Shown piece after piece: positions 44,401-52,408 of a DNA stretch of 64,000 bases. Position 1 is the first letter of the stretch. Each line of letters begins with the position of its first letter. The notes beneath the pieces were generated by a model. It saw only the letters and a list, made by a program, of their open reading frames with translations, ran no database searches and had not been told where the DNA came from. Source of the DNA: Paractinoplanes ferrugineus (GTDB lineage Bacteria; Actinomycetota; Actinomycetes; Mycobacteriales; Micromonosporaceae); assembly GCF_016862195.1 (NCBI RefSeq), contig NZ_BOMM01000022.1, forward strand, positions 1-64,000, written 5' to 3'. Made by a program: the position numbers and the translations under genes.

Positions 44401-45139
44401 CGATGGCGGCGGCCTCCACCGCGAACAGCAGGCCACGCTCGGCGATCCACACGTCGGCGAAGGCGGCCGCCCGGCCCTCCTCACCCCACCGGCCCAGCGA
44501 GGCCGTGATCGCCACCGCGGCGGCACCCGCCGCGGACCCATGGGGATCGCCGTCGAGCCAGGCCAGGCCGGCTGTGCGCAGGTCGGGGTCGGTGCCGTCG
44601 GCCTCGAGAAGCCGGCGCGCCTGGTGCGGGACCCGGGCGATCTCCTCGTCGACGGTCCGGCGGGCCTTGGCGTCGGGGGTGAAGGGCCCGAGGCCGGCGC
44701 TGGTGCGGCGGGCGTGCCGATGCCGGTACCAACTCGCGGGCACCGCGAAGGTGTCCTCGTCAGCCGAAGCCGAAGCCGAAGCCGAAGCCGAAGCCGGGGC
44801 AGCCGAAGCCGGGGTCGGCGGGGCAGCCGGGGCCGGGGAAGGAGTGGCCGGGGCCGAAGCCGCGGCAACCGGGGTGGGTGTCGCGGAAGCCGGCGTGGGC
44901 GACGGAGCGGGCACGGCCATCGCCGCGGTCGGGTCGCTGACCTCCGCGTACCCCTTCTTGGTCTTCTCGGTGATGAGCTTGAGCTCGTGTGCGGCCGCGA
45001 GTGAGTCGTCGGTGAAGGTCTTGCTCTTGGTCTGGCCGGTGGTGCCGACGCGGCCCCACCGGACCGTGACCTCGGCGCCGTCGCGCCGGATCGCCCAGAA
45101 CTTGGCCGACGTGCCCTCAACGAACTCGAAGCTCCGCAT
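41432..45139 (-). CDS. WGR-DUF4132 large protein (YehI/MolR-like)
   Basis: 1235 residues. An N-terminal WGR domain (about 1-75; TVRWGRVGTTGQTKSKTF with W28-G29-R30) is the nucleic-acid-binding type also seen in PARPs. An Ala/Pro/Ser-rich linker follows (about 85-135, with a run of SA dipeptides coded by a hexanucleotide repeat). The rest is a helical, HEAT-like body ending in the DUF4132 region (EIIRDLTDITA at the end). In E. coli the equivalent is the yehI product, once linked to molybdate metabolism as molR. First gene of the operon; its promoter faces the GntR operators. Confidence 0.85.
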   Translation of the reverse strand: MRSFEFVEGTSAKFWAIRRDGAEVTVRWGRVGTTGQTKSKTFTDDSLAAAHELKLITEKTKKGYAEVSDPTAAMAVPAPSPTPASATPTPVAAASAPATPSPAPAAPPTPASAAPASASASASASADEDTFAVPASWYRHRHARRTSAGLGPFTPDAKARRTVDEEIARVPHQARRLLEADGTDPDLRTAGLAWLDGDPHGSAAGAAAVAITASLGRWGEEGRAAAFADVWIAERGLLFAVEAAAIAMGLRIGEASGGSGSRSNFAIRALRPGEDRQNWRQDVQMTVALRVREALAGAPEADYASALALLAGFRAGHLYSRVGTSLLAPDQAEWVEQDVEAAVTAGDHYLSFALIHSAGTARQADALADVVGPWSAVSTMAPPVTLAEGVGPACAPALFHWFDADSGADARRRLLAVLAALPGDEVMTGLIERVDAKYVVPALLEAVDRFPRRGLRLLAGAADKRAVADLLRAHVLAHTDLIEAVRPALSPAAAARVDAIAGAAASVVVADAAAVPALLADPPWQNRKRTAKPVVISGLRCDDRATVEWLPGERDTWSQSHDSHRAGGNTDDWASVAKRIVLGRTSWYEPVRFFNEAPELIARPAVTHWRPRETWDSGNWMRSIAARFELDALPAVLDLAERTTDVAQVLLPFSAPVIAVRMADWFARLKSVRRIATTWLLRHAAEAARALVPPALDRSGAPRRAAERALLLLHANGHTETVRAAAAAYGPAPAAAIETLLTTDPLDVLPARVPPVPAWAVPGLLPPVRLLGDAGALPADAVTNLITVLALSRVDEPYAGVEIVKAACDPSSLAEFAWTVFQRWQSAGANAKENWALDALGLIGDDETVRRLTPLILAWPGEGGHAKAVTGVGVLAAIGSDVALMHLHGIAQRAKFKGLKAAANQKMDEVAAGLGLSADQLADRLVPDLGLDADGSMRLDYGPRQFVVGFDEQLRPYVTDAAGKHLKALPKPGARDDATRGDAAYKQFAGLKKDVRTIAADQIRRLERAMVTGRRWSGAEFRQLFVGHPLLWHIVRRLVWGLYDESGQMTEAIRVAEDRSFSTVDDDETTIAADAIVGVAHPLHLADELAGWAELFADYEILQPFPQLGRETFALTAAEAADTRFARFEGITLPTTKVLGLERRGWRREEPQDAGIQAAMELKLSPSLEVAIELDPGIVVGMPTEFAEQKLTGIYVHDGTAYSSWSRGTQGHIPLGELDPVAASEIIRDLTDITA
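44762..44797. repeat. Hexanucleotide microsatellite in the WGR-DUF4132 gene
   Basis: Five exact copies of AGCCGA plus a sixth variant encode the alternating Ser-Ala stretch of the linker. Length change would stay in frame, so the linker length may vary between strains. Confidence 0.85.
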
Positions 45140-45187
45140 GGCCCGGAAGGTTAGCCCGGCCCTACGACAAAAATCTGGAAACCCAAG

Positions 45188-45250
45188 TTGCATGCAATCA
45201 GCCGGGGATCTTGCGGAAACCCAGGGTCTGAGGCCAGGATTGCATGCAAT
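45188..45250. promoter_or_regulatory. Two GntR/FCD operators TTGCATGCAA
   Basis: Identical 10-bp palindromes lie at 45188-45197 and 45240-45249 (the second extends to ATTGCATGCAAT), 52 bp apart centre to centre, about five helical turns, which would favour looping. They fill the gap between the GntR gene (+) and the WGR-DUF4132 operon (-) and are the predicted binding sites of the GntR protein. Confidence 0.8.
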
Positions 45251-45268
45251 CGGCGCTAGGAGGCCCGG

Positions 45269-45898
45269 GTGCGACAGGCGGCGGAACAGGCAGCTCAGTC
45301 CCTGCGGGAGGAAATCCTCTCGGGGGCGATCGCGTCCGGCACGCGTCTCGGCGAGGCCGAGCTGGCCGGTCGTCTGCGGGTGAGCCGCACGCCGATCCGG
45401 GAGGCACTGTCGCGGCTCGCCGCCGAGGGTCTCGTCGAGTTGCAGCCGAATCGCGGCGCGCGGGTGGCGTCGTGGAGCGAGGACCAGCTCCGGGAGATCT
45501 TCGAGCTCCGGTTGCGGCTGGAGCCCTATGCGGTCCGGCAGGCGGTGCCTCGCCTCGGCGAGGATCAGCTGGCCGAGCTGGACGGGCTCGCCCAGCGGAT
45601 GCTGCGGGACGGCGGCCAGGACCTCGCCGGTCTGGTCGACGCCAACCGGCGCTTCCACGGGATGTTCATCGAGGCGGCGGGGTCGCCGCCGCTCGCGGGC
45701 GCGCTGAAGGCGGTCACCCACGCGGCCGTGGTGCATCAGAACTTCGCCGACTACACGCCCGATGCGATGCGCCGGAGCCTGCATCACCACGTGGAGATGG
45801 TGGCGGCGGCGCGGGCGGGTGACGGCGACTGGGCGGAAGCGGTCATGCGCGCCCACCTCTACAACGCGCGGGCCACGATGATCGGGAGAAGCGGATGA
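45269..45898 (+). CDS. GntR-family regulator, FCD subfamily
   Basis: 209 residues. Winged helix (about 5-68; LGEAELAGRLRVSRTPIREALSRLAAEGLV) followed by an all-helical FCD ligand domain (about 80-205) with the metal-binding His residues of the class (FHGMFIEAAG, HHHVEMVAAA). Start is GTG with TAGGAGG upstream. The stop overlaps the ATG of the CoA transferase (ATGA), so regulator and catabolic genes are one operon, probably repressed until a carboxylic acid or its CoA ester binds. Confidence 0.93.
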   Translation: MRQAAEQAAQSLREEILSGAIASGTRLGEAELAGRLRVSRTPIREALSRLAAEGLVELQPNRGARVASWSEDQLREIFELRLRLEPYAVRQAVPRLGEDQLAELDGLAQRMLRDGGQDLAGLVDANRRFHGMFIEAAGSPPLAGALKAVTHAAVVHQNFADYTPDAMRRSLHHHVEMVAAARAGDGDWAEAVMRAHLYNARATMIGRSG

Positions 45899-47088
45899 CG
45901 TTGCCACTGGACGACCTGCGGGTGGTCGAGTTCGGCCAGTTGCTTGCCGGGCCGTTCTGCGGGCAGCTCCTCGGCGACTTCGGCGCCGAAGTGATCAAGG
46001 TGGAGGACCCGGGCCGCGGCGACCCGATGCGCGAGTGGGGCCGGGAGAAGCCGCACGGCAAGTCGCTGTGGTGGCCGGTGGTCGCGCGCAACAAGAAGTC
46101 GGTGACGTGTGACCTGCGGCAACCCCAGGGGCAGGCACTCGTCCGCGAGTTGATCGACAAGGCCGACATCGTGGTCGAGAACTTCCGGCCCGGCACCCTC
46201 GAGCGCTGGGGCATGGCGCCGTCGGTGCTGTGGGAGACCAACCCCGGCCTGATCGTCACCCGGGTGACCGGATACGGCCAGACCGGCCCCTACGCGAGCC
46301 GGGCCGGCTTCGGCTCGATAGGCGAGGCGATGGGCGGGATCCGCTACGTCATGGGGGATCCGGATCGGGCGCCGGTGCGGGCCGGCATCTCGCTGGGCGA
46401 CTCCCTCGCCGCCACCTACGCCACCATCGGGACGCTTGTCGCGGTGCACAACCGCACCCGGACCGGCCGCGGCCAGGTCGTCGACTCGGCGATCTACGAG
46501 GCCGTGCTGGCCATGATGGAATCGCTGCTTCCGGAGTGGGCGGTGGCCGGTTACCAGCGGGAACGCACCGGGGCGGTGCTCCCGAACGTCTCGCCGAGCA
46601 ATGTCTATCCGACCGGTGACGGCGATCTGATCCTGATCGCGGCCAACCAGGACAGCGTTTTCGGCCGGCTCGCGAACGTGATGGGGGCCGCCCATCTCGC
46701 GCAGGATCCCCGCTATGCCACTCACTCCGCTCGCGGCACGGCCATGGCCGAACTCGATGTCCTGATCGCGGAATGGACCTCGACCAGGAACGCCGACGAG
46801 CTCCTGACCGAACTGCACGGTGGTGGTGTGCCGGCCGGGCGCATCTTCCGCGCCAAGGACATGTTCGCCGACCCGCACTTCCAGGCGCGGGAGGCGATCG
46901 TCAACGTGCCGCACCCCGATTTCGGGGAGATCCCGATGCAGAACGCGACGCCCCGACTGTCCGAGACACCGGGTGCGGTGCGGACGGCCGGGCCGAGCCT
47001 GGGTGAGCACAACGACGAGATCTACGGCGGCCTTCTCGGCCTGAACGAAACGGAGCGCGCGCTTTTGCGCCAGACCGGAATCATCTAA
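45895..47088 (+). CDS. Family III CoA transferase (CaiB/BaiF)
   Basis: 397 residues. The family's intertwined-dimer CoA transferases move CoA between acids. Features: DLRVVEFGQLLAGPFCGQLLGDFGAEVIKVE at the start, RNKKSVTCDLRQPQGQ, and the likely nucleophilic Asp in RAGISLGDSLAATYATIG near residue 170. The regulator and hydantoinase-type neighbours suggest activation of an acid that the HyuAB-type enzyme then handles, or the reverse; the substrate is unknown. Confidence 0.92.
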   Translation: MTLPLDDLRVVEFGQLLAGPFCGQLLGDFGAEVIKVEDPGRGDPMREWGREKPHGKSLWWPVVARNKKSVTCDLRQPQGQALVRELIDKADIVVENFRPGTLERWGMAPSVLWETNPGLIVTRVTGYGQTGPYASRAGFGSIGEAMGGIRYVMGDPDRAPVRAGISLGDSLAATYATIGTLVAVHNRTRTGRGQVVDSAIYEAVLAMMESLLPEWAVAGYQRERTGAVLPNVSPSNVYPTGDGDLILIAANQDSVFGRLANVMGAAHLAQDPRYATHSARGTAMAELDVLIAEWTSTRNADELLTELHGGGVPAGRIFRAKDMFADPHFQAREAIVNVPHPDFGEIPMQNATPRLSETPGAVRTAGPSLGEHNDEIYGGLLGLNETERALLRQTGII

Positions 47089-47096
47089 GGAGTGTT

Positions 47097-49139
47097 ATGT
47101 CCTATCGACTCGGCGTGGATGTGGGCGGCACGTTTACCGACGTGCTGCTGATCGACGAGGAAACCGGTTCGACGTGGCGGGCGAAGACCGCCTCGACGCC
47201 GAGCGATCAGTCCGTGGGCGTGCTGCACGGGATCGACAAGGTGTGCGCCGAGGCCGGGATCGACCGGTCGGCGGTCGCCCACGTGCTGCACGGGACCACG
47301 GTCGCCACGAACGCGATCCTCGAAGGAAAAGGCGCCACCGTCGGTCTGGTGACGACCGCCGGATTCCGCCAGGTGCTGCAGATCGCCCGGTCGTTCGTCC
47401 CGGGCGGCCTGGCCGGTTGGATCATCTGGCCCAAACCGGAACCGCTCGCCGCGTTGGAGAACACGGTCGAGGTCCCGGAACGCATCGCCAGCGACGGTTC
47501 CCTGATCCAGGAACTGGACGAGGAGGCGGCCCGGGTCGCCCTGCGAAAACTCCGGGCCAACGGGGTGGAGGCTCTCGCCATCTCGCTGATCAACGCCTTC
47601 GCCGACGACGTGCACGAACGGCGGCTGCTCGAGCTCGCCGGCGAGGAACTGCCGGGCATCGAGGTGTCGCTCTCCTCGGTCGTGCTGCCCGAGATGCGGG
47701 AGTACGAACGGGCGCTGACCACCGTCGCCAACGGTTACGTCCAGCCGCAGGTCGCCCGCTACGTCGCCAATCTGAGCGCCAAGCTGACCGCCGAGGGGGT
47801 GCCGGCCGAACTGTCCATCCTGCGCAGCGACGGCGGTCTCTCGTCGGCCGACGCGGCGATCAAGTCCCCGGTCACGATGCTTCTCTCCGGCCCGGCCGGC
47901 GGTGTCGCCGGCGCGGTCTGGGTCGCTGAGCAGTCCGGCCACACCGAGCTGCTCACCTTCGACATGGGCGGCACCTCCACCGACGTCGCGCTGGTGCAGG
48001 GCGCGCAGGCACGCATCGGCCGGGAGACCAAGGTGGGTGACCTCACGGTCCGGGCCTCGGCGGTGGACGTACGCACGGTGGGTGCCGGCGGCGGCTCGAT
48101 CGCCCACGTCCCGGAGTTGACCCGGGCGTTGCGGGTCGGTCCCCAGTCGGCGGGGGCGGAACCGGGCCCGGCCGCGTACGGCAAGGGGGGCACCGCACCG
48201 ACCGTGACCGACGCCAACGTGGTGCTCGGCTATCTCCCGGCGGCCCTGGCCGGCGGCGAGATCGACCTCGACCGGGCGGCCGCCCGCGCCGCCGTGCAGA
48301 CGATCGCCGACGCGATGGGGCTGGAAAGCGCCGAGCAGGCGGCGGCCGGGATCATCGACATCGTCAACGAGAACATGCTCGGCGGTCTGCGGCTGGTGAG
48401 CGTGCAGCAGGGGTTCGACCCGCGCGAGTTCGCCCTGGTCGCGTTTGGTGGGGCGGGGCCGTTGCACGCCAATGCGCTCGGCCGGCTGACCGGGGCCTGG
48501 CCGGTGATCGTGCCGCCGTCACCCGGTGTGCTCTGCGCCCTCGGTGACGCGACCACGTCGGCTCGCGACGAGTCCGCCCGGACCGTCCTGCGCAAGCTCG
48601 ACGATCTGTCCGCCGCCGAGTTCGCCGGAATCTTCGAGGAGTTGGCGACGGCCGCCGCCGATCGGTTGGCGGCCCAGGGCGTCACCCCGCAGGAGATCAC
48701 CTATTCCGCCGACCTCCGGTTCGTCGGGCAGGGCAACGAGTTGCCGGTGACGTTCGAGCCGGCCGACGGCCCCGGCGGGCTCGCCGCCAAGTTCGACGGC
48801 GAGCACGAGCGGCTCTTCTCCTTCACCCTTGCGGTCGATCACGAGCTGGTGAACGCGCGAGCCACGGTCACCGGCCCCCGGCCGCGCGTCTCGCCGACGA
48901 ACCTCGAGAAGGGCGACGCCGACGCGTCCGCGGCGCGCACCGGCGAGACCCCGATCTACGTCGACGGGGGCTTCGTCGACGCGGCCCTCTACGACCGGCT
49001 CAAGCTCAAGGCGGGCAACGTCATCACCGGCCCCGCCATCGTGACCGAAATGGACTCGACCACCCTCATCCTCCCCGGCCACGCCGCCACCGCCGACGCG
49101 AGCGGCAGCCTCCTCATCCGTCCCTCGAAGGAGGCCTGA
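47097..49139 (+). CDS. HyuA-type hydantoinase/oxoprolinase A subunit
   Basis: 680 residues, ATP-dependent ring-opening subunit (N-methylhydantoinase A, oxoprolinase or acetone/acetophenone carboxylase family). N-terminal LGVDVGGTFTDVLLID and later TFDMGGTSTDVALV are the actin-like nucleotide-binding motifs; VLHGTTVATNAILEGKG and AFGGAGPLHANALG are also diagnostic. The stop shares one base with the ATG of the partner B subunit. Reaction cannot be told from sequence alone. Confidence 0.9.
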   Translation: MSYRLGVDVGGTFTDVLLIDEETGSTWRAKTASTPSDQSVGVLHGIDKVCAEAGIDRSAVAHVLHGTTVATNAILEGKGATVGLVTTAGFRQVLQIARSFVPGGLAGWIIWPKPEPLAALENTVEVPERIASDGSLIQELDEEAARVALRKLRANGVEALAISLINAFADDVHERRLLELAGEELPGIEVSLSSVVLPEMREYERALTTVANGYVQPQVARYVANLSAKLTAEGVPAELSILRSDGGLSSADAAIKSPVTMLLSGPAGGVAGAVWVAEQSGHTELLTFDMGGTSTDVALVQGAQARIGRETKVGDLTVRASAVDVRTVGAGGGSIAHVPELTRALRVGPQSAGAEPGPAAYGKGGTAPTVTDANVVLGYLPAALAGGEIDLDRAAARAAVQTIADAMGLESAEQAAAGIIDIVNENMLGGLRLVSVQQGFDPREFALVAFGGAGPLHANALGRLTGAWPVIVPPSPGVLCALGDATTSARDESARTVLRKLDDLSAAEFAGIFEELATAAADRLAAQGVTPQEITYSADLRFVGQGNELPVTFEPADGPGGLAAKFDGEHERLFSFTLAVDHELVNARATVTGPRPRVSPTNLEKGDADASAARTGETPIYVDGGFVDAALYDRLKLKAGNVITGPAIVTEMDSTTLILPGHAATADASGSLLIRPSKEA

Positions 49140-51010
49140 TGGCCCGCCTAGTGGAAACCAACACCGCGCCGCTGAACCCGGTCGAGGTCGACCCGGTCAC
49201 CCTCGACCTGGTCGAGAACGGCCTGCGCAACGCCCGTTACGAGATGGACGAGGTCCTCTTCCGCACGGCCCTGAGTCCCGGCATCCGCGAGCAGCACGAC
49301 GAGTTCCCGCTCATCGCCGACCCGAGCGGGAAGATGGTGGTGGGCCAGTTCGGGTTGTCGATCCCCGACTTCCTCGCCGGTTTCGACGGCGACATCGGCG
49401 AGGGCGACGTCCTGCTGACCTCCGACCCCTACTCCTGCGGCGCCGCCATCAGTCACGCCAACGACTGGCTCGTGGTCATCCCGATCTTCACCGGCGGCCG
49501 GGTGGTGGGCTGGGCGTCGATGTTCGGCCACATGTCCGACGTCGGCGGCAAGACGCCGTCGTCGATGCCCACCGACGCGAAGACGATCTACGAGGAGGGC
49601 GTGGTCATCCCGCCCTTCAAGCTGTACGCCGGGGGCAAGCTCAACGACGACGCCCTGCGCATCATCCTGAACCAGGTTCGCGTGCCCGACTGGAACCGGG
49701 CCGACCTGAACGGCCTGGTCGCGGCGTGTCGCACGGCGGCGAGACGGGTCACCGAGATGTGTGCCCGGTTCGGTGTCGAGCGGTATCTCTCGGCGCTGGA
49801 CGCCCTGCTGCAGCGCAATTACGACGCGATGAAGACGCTCCTGCACGTCGTCTTCGAGGAGGGCCGCACCCTCTCGTTCACCGACTACATCTGTGACGAC
49901 GGGGTCGGTTACGGCCCGTACGAGCTGAAGCTGTCCTTGACCCGCACCGGTGACCGCGTGCACCTGGACTTCACAGGTTCGTCCCCGCAGGCGATCGGGC
50001 CGGTGAACTACTACCTGAACGAGAACCTGGCCCGGATGTTCTTCGGCATCTACATGATCACCGTGGCCGACCCGCAGATCCTGTGGAACGACGGCTTCTA
50101 TCCGCTGGTCGACGTGACGATCCCGGACGGGTCCTACTGGAAGCCCAAGCACCCGGCCGCGCTCAACGCCCGCAACCACGGCATCGGGCGGGTGTTCGAC
50201 CTGTTCGGCGGGCTGCTCGGGCAGACCGACCCGGCGCTGCTCAACGCGGCCGGCTTCTCGTCCTCGCCGCACTTCATGTATTCCGGCAACTACTCCGGCG
50301 GCGACCGCAAGGGCGAATGGTTCCAGCTCTACTCGATCGGGTTCGGCGGCATCCCCGGCCGGCCGCTCGGCGACGGCCCCGACGGCCACTCGCTGTGGCC
50401 GAGCTTCGTCAACATTCCGTGCGAGTTCCTCGAGTCCTACTACCCGCTGCGCATCGAGAAGTGGGAGACGGTCGCCGACACCGGCGGGGCCGGCCTGCAC
50501 CGCGGCGGCAACGGTGTGGACGTCGCCTACCGCTTCCTCGAGCCGGGCACCATCGCGATCCACGACGACCGCTGGCTCACCTATCCGTGGGGGGTCAACG
50601 GCGGCGCACCGGGCGCGCGGGGACGGAAGTGGATCGATCGGGCGTCCGGCGACCGCGAGGTGCTGCCCAGCAAGTGTCACGACGTGCCGGTCGGCCCCGG
50701 CGACGTGCTGCACTTCGTCACCTGGGGCGGCGGCGGGTGGGGCGACCCCCTCGAGCGAGACCCGGCGCTGGTCGCCAAGGAGGTCCGGCGCGGGCTGGTC
50801 ACCGCCTCCGGCGCACTCGCGTACGGGGTGCAGGTCTCCGAGGCGGGCGAGCTCGACCCGGCCGGCACGTCGGCGTTGCGGGCTCGGATGCGGACCGACC
50901 GGCCGGCCGAGCTACCGGTCTTCGACATGGGCCCGGGGCTGGACGAGATCCTGGCCCGGTGCGAGGAGGAAACCGGGCTGCCGGCGCCCGTACGTCCCGT
51001 CTGGACCTGA
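49139..51010 (+). CDS. HyuB-type hydantoinase/oxoprolinase B subunit
   Basis: 623 residues, partner of the HyuA-like protein. VDPVTLDLVENGLRNARYEMDEVLFRTALSPGIREQHDEF is the family start, and SHANDWLVVIPIF, ARNHGIGRV and GGAGLHRGGNGVDVAYRF are conserved blocks. Last gene of the GntR operon, followed by an intrinsic terminator 14 bases after the stop. Confidence 0.9.
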   Translation: MARLVETNTAPLNPVEVDPVTLDLVENGLRNARYEMDEVLFRTALSPGIREQHDEFPLIADPSGKMVVGQFGLSIPDFLAGFDGDIGEGDVLLTSDPYSCGAAISHANDWLVVIPIFTGGRVVGWASMFGHMSDVGGKTPSSMPTDAKTIYEEGVVIPPFKLYAGGKLNDDALRIILNQVRVPDWNRADLNGLVAACRTAARRVTEMCARFGVERYLSALDALLQRNYDAMKTLLHVVFEEGRTLSFTDYICDDGVGYGPYELKLSLTRTGDRVHLDFTGSSPQAIGPVNYYLNENLARMFFGIYMITVADPQILWNDGFYPLVDVTIPDGSYWKPKHPAALNARNHGIGRVFDLFGGLLGQTDPALLNAAGFSSSPHFMYSGNYSGGDRKGEWFQLYSIGFGGIPGRPLGDGPDGHSLWPSFVNIPCEFLESYYPLRIEKWETVADTGGAGLHRGGNGVDVAYRFLEPGTIAIHDDRWLTYPWGVNGGAPGARGRKWIDRASGDREVLPSKCHDVPVGPGDVLHFVTWGGGGWGDPLERDPALVAKEVRRGLVTASGALAYGVQVSEAGELDPAGTSALRARMRTDRPAELPVFDMGPGLDEILARCEEETGLPAPVRPVWT

Positions 51011-51024
51011 TCCTCGGTCTGCTC

Positions 51025-51059
51025 GGCGGGGTCCCGCGGTCGCGGGGCCCCGCCTTCTT
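51025..51059 (+). terminator. Intrinsic terminator of the GntR-CoA transferase-HyuAB operon
   Basis: GGCGGGGTCCCGCG (51025-51038) pairs with CGCGGGGCCCCGCC (51041-51054), with one G-U pair, and is followed by TTCTT. It separates this operon from the homogentisate operon. Confidence 0.9.
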
Positions 51060-51162
51060 GCTGTCGGGACCGCTGCTGCGGCGGCCGGCTCGGGGCGGCA
51101 TAGTGAGTGCGGTGGGGGACGTCGTCGCGCTCACGAGGCGAGGCGAGCCGCCTACTCGGATG

Positions 51163-51194
51163 CTGAGCAAACCGCTCAAAATCTGAACAAACCG
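51163..51194. promoter_or_regulatory. Direct repeat and small inverted repeat before hmgA
   Basis: CTGAGCAAACCG (51163-51174) and CTGAACAAACCG (51183-51194), 20 bp apart, match at 11 of 12 positions; TGAGC/GCTCA (51164-51168/51174-51178) adds a hairpin. The second copy runs into the GGAGG ribosome-binding site of hmgA. Possible site of a tyrosine- or homogentisate-responsive regulator. Confidence 0.5.
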
Positions 51195-51205
51195 GAGGTA
51201 TGACA

Positions 51206-52408
51206 ATGGCGTTCTACCGACAAGTCGGCAGCGTTCCCGCCAAGCGGCATACGCAGCATCGGCGGCCCGACGGCGGGCTCTACGCGGAGGAACTGGTCGG
51301 TGAGGAAGGGTTCTCGTCGGACTCCTCCCTCGTCTATCACCGCGGGCTGCCCTCGGCCCTCGTCGACGCGCGCCCCTGGGAACTGCCGGATCAGGCGATC
51401 ACGGCGAACGCGCCGCTGATCCCGCGCCACCTCAAGCTCCACGACCTGTTCGGGGGACAGGAGTGGAAGGCGGTGGACGCGGTCACCGGGCGGCGTCTGG
51501 TCCTGGGCAACGCGGATGTGCGGATCTCGTACGCGGTCTGCGGGTTGCCCTCGCCGCTCTATCGCAACGCCGTCGGCGACGAGTGCGTGTTCGTGGAGCG
51601 CGGCCGGGCGACCGTCGAGACGACCTTCGGAGCGCTCGACGTCGGCGCGGGGGACTACGTGATCATTCCGCGCACGACGACGCATCGGTGGGTGCCGATC
51701 GGCGACGAGCCGCTGCGGGTCTACGCCATCGAGGCCAACTCGCACATCGCGCCGCCCAAGCGCTACCTCTCCCGCTACGGCCAGTTCCTGGAGCACAGCC
51801 CCTACTGCGAACGTGACCTGCGGGCGCCGGCCGAACCGATGAGTGCCGAGGGCACCGACGTCGAGATCTTCGTGAAGCATCGGGGCGACGGGCCGGGTGG
51901 GCTCGCCGGCACGGTCCACGTCGTGCCCGAGCACCCGTTCGACGTGGTCGGCTGGGACGGCTGCCTCTATCCGTACGCGTTCAACCTGCGCGACTTCGAG
52001 CCGATCACCGGCCGCGTCCACCAGCCGCCGCCGGTCCACCAGGTCTTCGAGGGCACCAACTTCGTCATCTGCAACTTCCTGCCCCGCAAGGTCGACTACC
52101 ACCCGCTCGCCATCCCGGTGCCCTATTACCACTCGAACGTCGACTCCGACGAGGTGATGTTCTACGTGGACGGCGACTACGAGGCACGCAAGGGTTCCGG
52201 CATCGGCAAGGGCTCGATCTCGCTGCACCCGGGCGGTCATTCGCACGGCCCGCAGCCGGGCGCGGTCGAGCGTTCGCTGGGCGCCGAATTCTTCGACGAG
52301 ACCGCGGTCATGGTCGACACGTTCCGTCCGCTGGGCCTCGGCGAGGCCGGTACGGCGTCGGACGACGGTCGGTACGCCTGGTCGTGGTCGGGCCGGGGAC
52401 CGTCGTGA
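51206..52408 (+). CDS. hmgA: Homogentisate 1,2-dioxygenase
   Basis: About 400 residues. Opens the homogentisate ring to maleylacetoacetate in tyrosine and phenylalanine breakdown. YYHSNVDSDEVMFYVDGDYEAR and ISLHPGGHSHGPQPG contain the iron-binding His and Glu residues of the dioxygenase (HSN..DSDE and HSHGP). An ATG lies 6 bases earlier at 51200, but GGAGG is placed 7 bases before the ATG at 51206, so the latter is preferred. Its TGA overlaps the GTG of the next gene. Confidence 0.95.
   Translation: MAFYRQVGSVPAKRHTQHRRPDGGLYAEELVGEEGFSSDSSLVYHRGLPSALVDARPWELPDQAITANAPLIPRHLKLHDLFGGQEWKAVDAVTGRRLVLGNADVRISYAVCGLPSPLYRNAVGDECVFVERGRATVETTFGALDVGAGDYVIIPRTTTHRWVPIGDEPLRVYAIEANSHIAPPKRYLSRYGQFLEHSPYCERDLRAPAEPMSAEGTDVEIFVKHRGDGPGGLAGTVHVVPEHPFDVVGWDGCLYPYAFNLRDFEPITGRVHQPPPVHQVFEGTNFVICNFLPRKVDYHPLAIPVPYYHSNVDSDEVMFYVDGDYEARKGSGIGKGSISLHPGGHSHGPQPGAVERSLGAEFFDETAVMVDTFRPLGLGEAGTASDDGRYAWSWSGRGPS

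Noticed and set aside
44762..44797. Phase-variable contingency repeat
   Set aside because: The unit is 6 bp, so copy change keeps the frame and would not switch the gene off.
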